DNA from: Lepidonotus clava
Taxonomy: Eukaryota > Annelida > Polychaeta > Phyllodocida > Polynoidae
Direction: 5' to 3'
Length of the DNA: 64,000 nt
Assembly: GCA_936440205.1 (NCBI GenBank)
Contig: OW387133.1
Coordinates: forward strand, 9,638,001-9,702,000
The translations under genes were made by a program, and so were the position numbers. The notes beneath the pieces were generated by a model. It saw only the letters and a list, made by a program, of their open reading frames with translations. It ran no database searches and was not told where the DNA came from. Below, piece by piece: positions 48,513 to 60,924 of the stretch. Numbering within the stretch: position 1 is the stretch's first letter; every line of letters starts with the position of its first letter.

Positions 48513-51500
48513 ATGGCGGACGGTGCGCTGAAACTGCTTGCTAGCACAGCAAAAATTGAGCGAGATCGTGGTGTTTTGGAATTGCGGAGATTCCTAAACA
48601 CTGTAGGCAATGAAGAAGTATCAGGTCTTGAGGCTATCTTCCTTCAAATCCTCGGAGATTCAACCGCTCCGTGGGAAACCGTGCAAGGAGGGCTCATGGG
48701 AGTCGCAGCGTTGATCACGCACAGTGCCGTGAGTCTGTCCGACCAGTTTGTGTCAACTGTGCAAGAACGGGCCATCAAACTTCTAGAACATCAAGAATCT
48801 CGGATTCGACTCTCAGCAGGTAAATTTTAAGTCGGCATTTTGAAAGACGAAAGATATTCCCATACAATCATAGAGCATTATTTTTTTAGTCTAGTCTAGA
48901 TGTTAATTAATCTAATGTCTGTTTCCGAGTCTGGCTTCTAAGACTAATCAGTCTAATGCTAATCTAAGTTGTTATTCTAATCTAATTTCTAAGAATCTAA
49001 TCTGCCAATCGTTAAATTTTAATCTACATTGATTACAATGCTAGATCACGCCAATGAGTCATATAACAGAAATACTATCTTGTCTATTATTTTGTATAGA
49101 AAGTTATTCTTTTTTTTTTTGTCCTTCAGTTCAGGTTTAAACTAAAACATGCGGCAAAGCCTTAAGGCTTAGTCTAAGCAGTCTGAACTAATGTCAACAG
49201 GCCCTAGGCCTAGTCCTAGTCTAGACCTTTATTTAATACTGATGGTATTAGTTGAAGTTCCCACTACATAGTGGGAACGTACAGACAGGGTTTCTCGCTC
49301 GGTCTAATTTCTTGGTAATCTTTGTTGCTGTTCAATTTAAATCTAGAATCATTACAACGCTAGATGTGTAGAACGACTAAAATGAAGATCGCTAGATAGA
49401 TTATGCCACGTTGTTGAAGTTTTTCTTTTTTGGGAGTCCCTAGTTATATCTATATAGTATATTAGCTAATGGTGGGGACTCCCTCAATGAGTCATGTCTT
49501 TAACCATTTAATTCTCTTTGTTCTCAGTGACCTATTCAAAAGAGACATGGCAAGTTATGTATTACCTAGTTCAGTCTCATGAATGTTCTTTCCTTTGGTT
49601 AAATCTAAAACTAAGGACAATAGCTTGTTCAATGAGCTTACTCTACATGTTTTGCCCTGCTAATATTCCGGGAGTCTTATAAGGAAAGACATGAATTTAA
49701 CTGGAAAATAGAATTTAAAAAATATTTCATCCAATGTTGCAGAAACTACACTACGTAATAACTACATCTGTCATTCTCTCTAGATCTATAGGAAGGGTAA
49801 TATTTTCAAATGTTATCATACACAACGACGGGTAATGACAAGAAGATTTACATGTGATAATATTTTCAGATATACTACGTAACCTTCTTATTCAAGAAGT
49901 ATAATAGATCGCATAACCTATTAACATCATCACTTTTAGCACATATGTTAGTTTCTTCAAATATATATGTGATTAGAATAGGTGTCAGGCAAGAAAAATC
50001 TGTGTGTCCGCTTGTCCTCGACGACCAGAAAAATGGTGTGCCCAGGACGACCAGAAAATGAATTTTGGTTGTCCTCATTACGACCAGATAATCTGTAATG
50101 ATCACTGAAATCTTATGTGCTAAAATATATCAAAATAGATGAGGTTTTGCTACAGGTCGTCCGCTGACGACCAAAATTTCGCCCGAATTTTCCTAGCCTG
50201 GTGTCAAAGATATCATATAGAATCGTGGGGCTTCAACGTAATGAACCAAGGGTGTGCAGCCATTTTACAAGTAAAGGGGATTTCAGTAAATCTTAAAACT
50301 CGTACGATATTTTTTTTTTTTTTAATTGTTTATTCCTGAGCAAATCTTTCAGAGATAGTTCGAATTATCATCGATTATGTGTGTTCTTTTTAAAAGGAGA
50401 GTTGATGGGAGAGTTGTGCAGTAAACTTGGCCCTGATGTCTATGCGAACTGTCGGGAGACGGTAGTTAATGGTGTCCAGGGGAACCTGGAGCGGCAGCCC
50501 CTGGACGAAGCAGGACAGGCCGAACAGCAGCAAGCGGAAAAACTACGGGAGAAATTAGCTGCCGGAGAAAAGGTATGTGTTAATTGAGTATATCCTGGTT
50601 GTATGAGGAGGATCATTATCAGGGATGTAAGTTTTCCTATGTTTGTGGGATTTCCGATTTTTTTCACTCCAGTATCCCATACAATCGTATTCAAATTTTA
50701 ACATTTAGAACACGTTTCACATCATTTTAGGATGTATTTAGATTTTCTTAATGCTATTTCCGATGTTTTCACTGTCCCCATCTTACATCCCAAACCATTT
50801 AATTCTTTTGTCATAAGGTTCTTGTTACACAACTAATGTCGGCCCAATATTCTCACCGTTGTTCAATGGAATACACCTTTTCCGGATCTCGATTGGTCAC
50901 TTTAAAATCTTAATCAATTCAGTTGAATATCGAAATTTACAAGACCTTCCATGATCGTTGATTTTCCACAGAGGTTCATATTGAAACGGAAACCAGGAAG
51001 GAAGTTTTTAACCAGGAAGAAACGTTTCTCACTTTGATTTCCTGTAAAGTATTACCATTTGCCTGTTTTCTTTTCAGAGAAGTGCAAATGCTGAGCAAAT
51101 ATTTCACGATACTGCTGGGTGGAAATCCTTGGAAACATGGATGAAGTAAGATTTAATTACACTTAAGCCAAACATCGTTTTAATTACGAAATTGTATGAT
51201 GTCAAAACGTTTGTTATTCCCCTTACTCCCTTCATCGGTTTATCGATTAAACATAGTTTGGTAATTAACAAGAAAAGATGTAGCTTCCGATCAATTTTTT
51301 GTGAGAAAAAAAAAATATTATAATGTTATATTTTAACGGTGAAAAACAAAAGGAAATGTCACGATGTTGTGTGACTTTCTAGGTGCCTTCAGTGTATGAT
51401 TGATGGCTGCGGACCCCGCTTTAACGCCTACATTGACCAGAACCTGCTGGACCTGATCTTCACCACCCTCACTCATACAAACCGCTTTGTCCGGGAGACT

Positions 51501-54500
51501 GGGTACTACGTCTGTTCGTCCCTCGTCAGCTGCAACTACTCCGAAGGTAGATGACGCTTTTATGTTACCAAATGTGTGGATAGAAAATGAATCGATCAAA
51601 ATTTATTATCATAAAAAAGTACATGAATATTTTTTGTCTTTGCTTCCCGAGTTATAACAAAAACTGTCGTCTATTAATTACATTCCACCCTGTAAGGAAA
51701 ATATTGAATTTGGTAGTATTAAAGAACTTTTTTTGCATCCCTAGGAGATTTCAATAATGGTTACTCTAGAAATAGAGATTCTTCGGCATCAAAATTGGTT
51801 AAAATCTATTCCTTAATGTACGTAAAAAAAACAAAACGATATTAATTGGAGAAAGTCTGAAAGTGAGATTACGGCTTGAATTGGAGTTTAACTTCAGTTT
51901 TTGTAGTTATGGTAATCTAAGAGCAGCATAAGACGTTAGTATTTTAACCCTCAGTATTTTCATGACATCGCCCCTATTATCCCTATAGGAGAAGAGGTGA
52001 TTGAGATCGCGGTGGACAACGCCGTCTTCCGTCACGGCGACCAGTTGGCCAAGCACCTGGCCGAGGGGTTGGCCGACAACTGGAGCCAAGTCCGACTCGC
52101 CTCCTCTGTGGCCGCGCGCAAGTTCCTGCTGGGTCTGCCCGAAGCCACCCGCCACACCTACTACCCCCTGCTGCTGCCCCCGCTCTGCCTCAACAGGTAA
52201 GCCACCCGCCACACCTACTACCCCCTGCTGCTGCCCCCGCTCTGCCTCAACAGGTAAGCCACCCGCCACACCTACTACCCCCTGCTGCTGCCCCCGCTCT
52301 GCCTCAACAGGTAAGCCACCCGCTACACCTACTGTCCCCTGCTGCTGCCCCCGTTCTGCCTCAACAGGCAAGCCTCCCACCACACCTATGTCCCCCTGCT
52401 GCTGCCCCAGCTCTGCCTCAACAGGTAAGCTGCCCGCCACACCTACTACCTCCTGCTGCTGCCCCCACTCTGCCTCATCAGGTAAGCCACCCGCCACACC
52501 TACTACCCGATGCTACTGCCCCTGCTCTGCCTCAACAGGTAAGCCACCCGCCACATCTACTACCTCCTGCTGCTGCCCCCGCTCTGCCTCAACAGGTAAG
52601 CCACCCGCCACACCTACTACCCCCTGCTGCTGCCCCCGCTCTGCCTCAACAGGTAAGCCGCCCGCCACACCTACCTCCCCCTGCTGTTGCCCCCGCTCTG
52701 CCTCAACAGGTAAGCCACCCGCCACACCTACTACCCCCCGCTCTGCCTCAACAGGTAAGCCGCCCGCTACACCTACCTCCCCCTGCTGCTGCTCCCGCTC
52801 TGCCTCAACAGGTAAGCCTCCCACCACACCTACTACCCCCTGCTGCTACCCCCGCTCTGCCTCAACAGGTAAGCCACCCGCCACACCTACTACCCCCCGC
52901 TCTGCCTCAACAGGTAAGCCACCCGCCACACCTACTACCCCCTGCTGCTACCCCCGCTCTGCCTCAACAGGTAAGCCTCCCGCCACACCTACCACCCCCT
53001 GCTGCTGCCCCCACTCTGCCTCAACAGGTAAGCCGTGTCCTCACTTGGGCGACCAACGATGGCGACTAACGTTAGTCCCCTAGCGCTTAAGAAATTAGTA
53101 TGTTGTTGGGATACTAACTAGTTGCTGGTGAAAAATAAGTTGGTCCCCAAGTTGGGACGCTCTTTCTATCAAACTGCTGGCGACTAGAGGACACATTAGT
53201 CCCCCAGCCTGGCAACTAACTGCACTAATCTCTGGCGACTAGGGAAAAATATTAAACATGTTAAATATTTTGCCACAAAACCACGGCAACTAGTTGGTTT
53301 GTCGCCAGACATCACGGCGCCACTGTTTATTAATTGGGGACCAGGCTTTAAATGGCCTGTGGCATAAGAATCTCCGTAGCTACGGAGGTGTTATTTGTAC
53401 TTACGGAAATTGTATGGGAGTAAGAATGCTTTTGAATAGTGAAACTCTCGTCAATCCAGGCAAATCTAGTAAATCAGCCCAAAACTCGTAAATCAACCCA
53501 AAACTAAGAAAATACAATTGAGCACTTAGCTACACAATGAGGATGAAAGGTGATCGTAAGTTATGAAACACAAACTCCCTTGTCTTTTTTCTTTTTACCC
53601 TACTTCTTCTAAACTGATGTCCTTTCACATGTTGCTGCCTACATACTGAACTTTCTTCAAGTCTTACCAAGAACCAGCGAAATGGGCCATAACCAACCTG
53701 TCCATCTGGTTGCTGTTTTGTTAAACTGCTTTCAAAAGGACCTGTGGGAACCAGCGAATTGGGTCATGACCCCATTTTTTAGTTCCAGCCTCATCCTCTA
53801 TGGTGTAGTGGTTAAGACCCTCACCTCCAAACCCAAAGGTTGTGGATTCGAATCCTGACAAAGCCACTTGTTTGATTATAAAACGCCTTCCATAGCTAAT
53901 GAGATTGTTAAAGGAAAACAAAAAAGGCAATAGAATGTAAAAGATTGATCCTGACTCCCGCGCTAATACTCCAGCGGAAAGGGCATTATAGAAACCTGTG
54001 TACAATTGGAATATGCAGTGTAACCATGTTAATCTTGTCAGTGATATAAGACAACCAAGGCCTAACACCAGAGTGTAGTAATTCATGTATTTTGGAAGGT
54101 GTATTTATATTGGATGTGATTGGTAACTTCATCAATTCAACTGGTACATGACACATTGTATATATATATTATTATTTTTTTTATCAAAAACAAGGTTTAC
54201 TCGTGTTTTACTGTAGTTATTTTCTGAAATGGGCAAAGTATTATTTGTGTATATTTATCCCATATTTGTTTATTGCTTAGATACTACGTAGCTGAAGGAG
54301 TACGTATCTACAACCAGGACACGTGGAGAATGGTGGCCGGAGAGGACGGACGTCAGATGGTCGAGAACTACATAGGGGACATTGTAAGATCTGTCAATAT
54401 GTTCGGCCTTATGAAATACTAGTGGTTTAAATAGGATATATTTTGTGAGGCAGAGAACCCTTAACTGCATGCCAGTATTTATTGTAATGTGAACTCTATG

Positions 54501-57500
54501 TATCCTTTTACTTAGTGAATTAGAAGGTTCTGCACGTTTGAATAAAATCATCAGGGAACATCTTTTGACCACGACGTAGAGTTATCAGGGACAATCCTGT
54601 CATTTACAAAAAAGAACGATATTGTTTTTGCAAACTTATCTCAAACAGGAATCAATAGTTGTAAAATTTATTTATGAGAGACACATTTCCAATTATGAAA
54701 CACCAAAATTTCTTTGATCAGCCTGATTAGTTACAAAAATATGAACCCAGATATCCTCATACAAAAAATGTCTTCATCTCTCTAAGCATTCCGTAGAATT
54801 TCTTAGCCGACAACATGTTGATTGCTTCTTCAACTACCTACAAATCGAACAACACTTTGACCACCAAGCTCTAGTTGTCTTTGATGCATTTCAACATACT
54901 TAATTTGATCTCTTTTAGGTACGATTTTACATTCTTCAAACTGAAGCTGACAACCACGCAGTTCGGGAGGCTGCGTGTGCTTGTGTTGCAGAACTAGGAT
55001 CTAAGGTGAGTTCCAGTAGATTGAATGTTATTTGTTTCTCAGATATTAAGTGCTAATATCCAAGATTGCAATATATACTCAAAAAGTTCACCCAACTATA
55101 TGCAACTCAATGTGCAACTGATAAACCTGCTTAGAATTCCGCCTGAAAGTACATAAACTGATTTTTATACCCGATCTCTACAAGGAGAACATAATATTTT
55201 ATCTGATGATTTTCTTTCTTCACAGGTCGACAAAGATGTAGTCAGACCGTTTGTCCCCCAGCTGTTAGATGCGCTCCTCGTCTGCTTCAAAGATGAAAGT
55301 TGGCCTGTGCGCGATGGTAAGACAATGAATGCATTCATCGAGTGCTTGCATGCTTTTGATTTTAACAGATGTGCTTTAGTCTGTCTTTTTTAGATTAATC
55401 ATAAAATTCTTATAATCATAACGTTAGAAGAGGTTTAATTTGAATCAGGCCTCTCTGCACAGGCCTGTGTATAGATTTAAAAGAAACTGCTAAACTATGT
55501 TACAGATTTACCAATAGGGAGCGCGTCTTTTTGTATGTTTTTCTTATAATTGACTACCGGTTTATGTTCATATAATTGCAACATATCAAATATATTGATG
55601 TTATCTTTTTACAGCGTCGTGTGTTGCATGTGGAAACTTTGTGTTATGTTTCCCTGAAGAATCAAGGTGAGTTTCCCCAAACAAACCAAGTGTTATCTTT
55701 TATGGGATGGTCATTTGAATTAACATAATGTGGTTTGTATTTTATGAAAAAAGTTAAGTGGTTATTTTTGCATTAGCAATCAAGTAGATGACGAGGATAA
55801 CTTGCATTCCCCTCTAATGAGTCAACCATTCTTTAAGTGAGTTTATACTTATGAAAAAAAAAGGTCTTACCTCTTCAGTTTATTTCGACTGTTTTAAGAG
55901 AGGACACCTTGTATACTAGAACTGATAGAAATATATGTTATTTAGTGAAGTGCAGCTAAATCCTTACTTTCACAGGCCTGTAATGGAAGAGTTATATGCA
56001 CTGTTCTTCGAGAACCTCCAAGATAATATCCCATCCGTACGTCAAGGGGCAGCCATAGCCTTGGGAAACGTCGTACGCGCATATGGTGAGCTTACTTTTA
56101 ATGGTCCAACAATACTACTAATTTCTATCATCATATATTAATAGGCGATCCTCCGGGAGCCTCTTACTGGGCCTTAAGTCACTTGCATCAGTTGTGATGT
56201 CACACAGACCTTTTTGGACACAGTGGTTTTCCTATAGTATTGGTTGTCTGTAATGTCATTTTGTCACCAAATTCGGAGGTAAAGTTTACTGTACAATTTT
56301 ATTGAAAACATTAAAGCACTATTGGAAAACACTTCAACGTTTGAACTTGGGCATACTGAAACAAACTATTTTCTCAAAGCATGATAAATGAGCCTTTTTT
56401 GTTAGTGAATTTAAATGTTCCTGCTGCTTTTATGTTAGCATTTCCAGGTTTCAGTAGATCAAAGGCCCAGACTGTTTATCAACAATTAGGAAGGCATGTG
56501 TGTTAATTGATCTAGCACATGATGCCCTTGGGGGCAATTGATCTGGCACATGTTGCCCTTGGGGCATTGGTGTTTTACTGATGTTTACACTGTTTATCTT
56601 ATACAAACAATCACCCTAGTTAATCTGGCACATGTTGCAATGGGGGCATGGGTGTTTTACTGATGCTTACACTGTTTATCTTATGCAAACAATGATCCTA
56701 GTGAATGGTCATTTGGTAAACATGTATACTGAAAATAACTTAGATTCTGTGGTACAAGATTTTCTATTAAGTCAAAGGCCTGTAATATTGAGTTCTAAAT
56801 GAATTGGTTTGCCCCGGAAAAAAATTCAAAACTTTGTATTGATTTAAAATTATGACAAATAATTGAGTTCAAACCCTAGATACAGGGATCGCCGATTGGG
56901 TAGCTAGGCTATTAGATGGCCGGGTACGTGCTTCTTGTATTGTTTTGTAATTTGATGATATGCGTACGTTATACTTTATTCGTTGATTGTTTGATTAAAA
57001 ATGATTAACTTTACTTAATAAACTAGTCGCAATCGCTGTAGCCCATCAAATTAAAGTGATATCATCAAGGATACTTGGGTTGTTAAGAGATGCATGATTT
57101 GGTTCGTACTTGGCACAGGAAAAGTATTTTGTTCTCTACCTAATAGAGCCTAAATGAACTTGTGATTTAATTAGATTTTTTTTTTTTTACTAAGACTGTT
57201 TTGTATTAGCTAGCTTAAGCATTTTTTAAAAGTTGTTAGTGGTGAGCATAAATCGGCTATAAGAGTCACCAAGACTAGTTTATGCTTAGACTCCCACAGG
57301 ATGAAACGTTATCCAAAAAGAATTGAATCGCATAGGATAATATGTTGATTTAAGAAATGGTTATGACCGACTCATAGGTTTGGAGGCGGCCTCGTTCGTG
57401 ATGACGAAGGTGGAGGAAGGCCTGGGCGGGGTGGAGAAACAGCCGGAGAACACGGAGAAGTACAGCGGGCTGGACAAAGGGGTGGCCACGTACGGCGTGG

Positions 57501-60500
57501 TCAAACACCTCCGGGACAACGACATGGACCTGCACAGCGACCAACAGGTAGGGAACAGTTTTCTTACTTTCAACGGGACATTTTCTTTAAAAAAAGATTT
57601 CATCTTTTTTGCTAAATTTCAATAACAATTACTTTATGGGCAAAAAATAAAAAGTATCGTATCAGAACTCATTATAGATGGTAACAATTATTGTAGAAGA
57701 TAAATTAATGAAGATTTTTTTATTTATGATTCACTGTTTTAATGGCCTTAGTACATTATATACAATATATCTACATTATGTCAGGTTTGCACACCAATAT
57801 ATCAACAATTATGAGCTCTCTCCAAGAGAGAGGAATCTTTGGCTGTAGTTCCACTTCAGAAATGTATGCAGGTTCCCAGCAACTTGGTTAATCATATCTG
57901 TCTTTAGCATTACCTTATTGGTCGCGAAAAACAATTGCGTATACCCAATACTTTCATGGAAAAGAGAATACCTTGCGGTTAACTTGTACATACATGTATT
58001 TGTATAGTGCCTTTCGAATTTAAAATGGGACCAAGAATATGTCACTTAGATTTGTATGGTAAGTTTACGGTTCTTTAGAAATTAATGAAAAAATTAAAAA
58101 TTCGCCCGAACATTTCTCTAGATGTACTCCTGCGGGTCGCTAGCCCCCAAGATGCACCGCGGTAAGCGAGGTGGAGGCTGCATGGACCACCAGTTCAGGA
58201 GACAGCCGGAGCCATGGGAGATGGCCGACGGGTAGGTCAAGGCTTAAATGCAAAACAAAAAAATGTTGTGTTCAGGTAAACCGAACTCCCCTGTTTTTTG
58301 GCCATTTCTTTTCGAGAAGATTTTTTTTTGAATTATCAAAATGCAAGAGAATTAGCCAAAAGATCATGAAAAAGCATATATCCGCTTAGGACATACATTT
58401 CAGATGATAAAAAATGTTTTTGTGGATGTTTTAGAGTAACTTTCAACACTGCCTGGAGCCATACACTTAGTTACAAAAAAAAAAGCAAAAGCAAAAACAA
58501 AATCGACCTACCTACTCTAATTCTTTCGACCTATGTTACCCGAACACAACAAATTTTTTTTAGCCTAAAGCTGTGTTCTCGTCCGTGGTGGCGCTGTATT
58601 TGGGTACGTTGTAACCCTCTAATAGTGGCGCCAGATTCGTGACGTGACCAATAACGTTGCAGAATTACGTTCTAACGTCGCAAAACACGTCGCCTTCTAT
58701 GGCGTCGTTAGGCTTATGTCGGCGTATGTAAGCCTAGACGAGAACGTCCCATAGGGACAGACAAGGTTTAACATGGAAACCTATTTATGCTACAATATTA
58801 TATTGTTTCACGTCCTTAAAGTTGTGTTAAAATTACTTAATTCAAAACGAGTGGCTGACGGAGGTGGGTAGCTTAACTAGTTAACATAAAGATAGACGAT
58901 TCTTCATTTCGATCTATATGTCAATATTATACTGTTAAAGATTTCCAGTTAGGAAATTCAAAGGTGAAAAGGTTCGAGATATGAACTTTTCTCGGTAGTT
59001 GGCCTACACATTTACAACGTCGTCATTCTTCATCTAAGTACTTTAAACAAACTCATTGAATCATTATGTTTTCAATCAACTATATTTTGAAATCATTCCA
59101 TGCCCACATGGCCACGATCACCACGTGGTGATAAACCAAAAATTGATTAGGTGACCACATCTGCACAAGGACTATACTTGCATAAGCGATTGGTTTTTGT
59201 GAACATTTTGAGAGGAAAACTTGTTCTCTAACTTTCCAGATGTGTCCATCTGATCGCGGAGTTGTCGCAGATCCCCGAGCTCACCCAGCAGGTGTCCAAA
59301 CTCCTACCTCAGGTGGCCAAGGCCACCAACTTCAAACAGTACACGCAACATGTCAGTTTCCTGGAAACAGTCTGCAAACAGGTCGGTCTCATTCTTTTGA
59401 ATTTACGATGATCTTCAATGTATGGGGGTAGGGCGTGGCTGTGTACTCTGTGTAGATAGAAAAAGTGTTATGGTGGAAATAATCAATCAGATGGATCTGG
59501 ACCCGTATTGATACATTTCAACCAGCATGAACTATTTTATAAGATTACGATCTTTAGTTTATACTTTACTGATATCATTTTACTTGAAATATCCCATGCA
59601 AAAATAAGGTAATACTATGTATAATGTATTCATTGAAGAAAAAGAAAGTGATGATGCTAATGCCATTATGCAGCTTATTCATAATTAATCATAAAATACG
59701 TAGCCAATTAATTGCGCATCTTTAATGTAAATATTAATAGAATTTGTTGAAAAAGAAAAAAGAAAAAAAGAAATAAACATAAAATTTCTTATACTGATTT
59801 TAAAGAGTTCCATATGTATTTCATTAAAAATACTCTGTATTTCATACTCATTCCTCATCTCGTTTCAGATGCCCACAATTGCAAAGGGTCTAGGCAAGCG
59901 GCCATTCAAAATGTACCTGGAAATGTTCTTCGATTGTATTTTCTATGCACTGGTAAGTTACATATCAAAACGATAGATACACAGCAACGGTGATTTATTC
60001 TGTTTTAAGTCATCTCTGCCAATGAGTAATTTTGTTAAACAGGGGCGGATCCAGGAATTTTCAAAAGGGGGGGCGTGCAATTCAGAAAAATATGTTGCGA
60101 CTGTTAAATATGTTGCATAGTCACCATCAATCATGATCACACACATCTCGTTTTACGCTTTGATATCATTCATAGGTATTTTCAGAGGCATCACCCATAA
60201 TTGAAATGAATATATGTATACTTTTACACAATTCCATGTTTTTCAGGCATGTGATAACGCACTGACGAGTAACGCCGCCAGCCAGTGCCTCAACCAACTC
60301 AGTACGTTCATAGGTCCCAACATTCTGCGAGGTCGGGTCGAACAGTACAATCCAAGGTATCTGCCTTCACTTTCTCTCTTTAATTTTTCAGATGGTACAC
60401 AGAGCGCATGTATACAATACAGTTCTATAAACAAATAGTTAAAGGCAATATTGAATTATTTTGATAAACTTGATGCTAGTATTCAAAATGTGTTTGTGTC

Positions 60501-60924
60501 GTTAGGAAATTAGACACTGTTATGTTTCATGGATGCCATTTTTTGCCTGCTTTTTCTTTTTGCTTTTTACATAAGTCAAAAATTGTAAAAACAACAACAA
60601 CAACAACAACAACAACAAACATCACAATTATTGTGTTCAGACAACAGATTGCGGATTCTAAAAGCTCTTGTAAATGTCAGAAGGAACATAACATATTATT
60701 CTATCTCTTTTGTATTTTCCTGCCTAAAATCCGGAAAGCCTCCTGCCTAAAATCCGGAAAAGCTGTTTTACGAATTTCCGGATTTTCCAGGGTCATAAAG
60801 TGGCATCTCTGAATTATCATAAATTGTTGTACTTTTTTTTTTTTATCTAAGGTACTAAAAAAGTATTTTTCATTTCAGATATCTTGATCAGCTGGGAGCG
60901 AACCAGTTCACTGCTCCGTTGTAG
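48513..60924 (+). CDS. HEAT-repeat (armadillo-type) protein, 16 exons, function not recognised
   Basis: I do not recognise this 675-residue protein by name. The translation is helical and soluble, with no signal peptide or membrane segment. HEAT-type helix starts (V-R followed by E/D/Q and small residues) occur at about residues 220, 357, 399 and 440, so a superhelical scaffold is expected. A Gln/Glu-rich stretch lies near 140-160. Exons: 48513-48819, 50397-50572, 51078-51145, 51383-51546, 51989-52196, 54281-54383, 54919-55005, 55226-55316, 55615-55666, 55976-56085, 57378-57547, 58122-58231, 59240-59381, 59869-59952, 60247-60356, 60879-60924. All introns are GT-AG and the total is an exact multiple of three. 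An upstream ATG at 48375 is in frame, but ATG 48513 has the better context and begins the conserved-looking protein. Intron 5 begins with an array of copied exon ends. Confidence 0.9.
49428..49535 (-). repeat. Same short element, copy in HEAT-repeat gene intron 1
   Basis: The reverse complement of this stretch matches 29755-29862, including TCATTGAGGGAGTCCCC and CACTGAGAACAAAGAGAAT. Relative to transcription both copies have the same orientation in their host genes. Confidence 0.75.
49986..50200. mobile_element. MITE with CAGGC(A/T)AGAAAAAT-type ends (HEAT-repeat gene intron 1)
   Basis: CAGGCAAGAAAAAT (49986-49999) and ATTTTCCTAGCCTG (50187-50200) pair at 12 of 14 bases. CGACCAGAAAA words repeat inside. 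Confidence 0.6.
50621..50793. mobile_element. MITE candidate with GGGATGTAAG ends
   Basis: GGGATGTAAG (50623-50632) and CTTACATCCC (50782-50791) are exact inverted repeats in intron 2 of the HEAT-repeat gene. No clear target duplication. Confidence 0.5.
52141..53033 (+). repeat. Minisatellite of copied exon end plus splice donor (16 units)
   Basis: The first unit (52141-52196) is the coding 3' end of exon 5. Fifteen further units start at 52197, 52254, 52311, 52368, 52425, 52482, 52539, 52596, 52653, 52710, 52755, 52812, 52869, 52914 and 52971; the array stops at the last GTAAGC (53028). Thirteen intronic units are 57 bp and two (52710, 52869) are 45 bp. Units 52197, 52254 and 52596 equal the exon copy, so part of the array is young. 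Every unit ends in a pyrimidine-rich tract, CAACAG (CATCAG in one) and GTAAGC; one unit has GCAAGC. In the gene frame the first intronic unit begins with TAA, so only the donor at 52197 keeps the protein open. Confidence 0.97.
53042..53312. repeat. Degenerate repeat with GGCGACTA-type arms
   Basis: Directly after the exon-end array, variants of GGCGACTA, CTGGCGACTAG and GGCAACTAG recur five times in both orientations. It looks like a decayed inverted-repeat transposon, but I cannot fix its ends. Confidence 0.35.
53796..53872 (+). repeat. tRNA-like sequence, SINE head or tRNA pseudogene
   Basis: TGGTGTAGTGGTTAAGACC (A box) and GGATTCGAATCC (B box) are spaced as in a tRNA. The acceptor stem does not pair well, so a functional tRNA is unlikely. 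The preceding 150 bp contain a direct repeat of ACCAGCGAA-TGGG-CAT. It lies in intron 5 of the HEAT-repeat gene. Confidence 0.55.
56533..56705 (+). repeat. Two-copy tandem repeat of about 85 bp (HEAT-repeat gene intron 10)
   Basis: Two adjacent units share CTGGCACATGTTGC, GGTGTTTTACTGATG and TTACACTGTTTATCTTAT. A third partial unit precedes them at about 56505. Confidence 0.85.
58568..58748. mobile_element. MITE candidate with TTCTCGTC ends (HEAT-repeat gene intron 12)
   Basis: GTTCTCGTCC near the left and AGACGAGAAC at the right are inverted. The interior is unusually CpG-rich for an intron (CGTCGC, GACGTG, GGCGTCG). Confidence 0.5.
60045..60075 (+). repeat. Dispersed-element fragment (GGGGCGGATCCAGGAATTTT)
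   Basis: GGGGCGGATCCAGGAATTTT followed by a G-tract matches, from memory, a widespread repeat end of marine invertebrate genomes. Only the fragment is present. Confidence 0.4.
60586..60617 (+). repeat. (AAC)n microsatellite
   Basis: About ten AAC units in intron 15 of the HEAT-repeat gene. Just downstream (60721-60764) CCTGCCTAAAATCCGGAAA is directly repeated twice. Confidence 0.95.

Noticed and set aside
52001-53083. A 360-codon plus-strand frame with 19-residue KPPATPTTPCCCP-type repeats, and minus-strand frames of 196 and 104 codons with GLPVEAERGQQQ repeats
   Set aside because: They are read-outs of the 57-bp exon-end minisatellite in frames other than that of the HEAT-repeat gene. The unit length is a multiple of three, so every frame lacking a stop stays open.
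53796-53872. Functional tRNA gene
   Set aside because: A and B boxes are good, but the acceptor stem and anticodon arm do not pair well.
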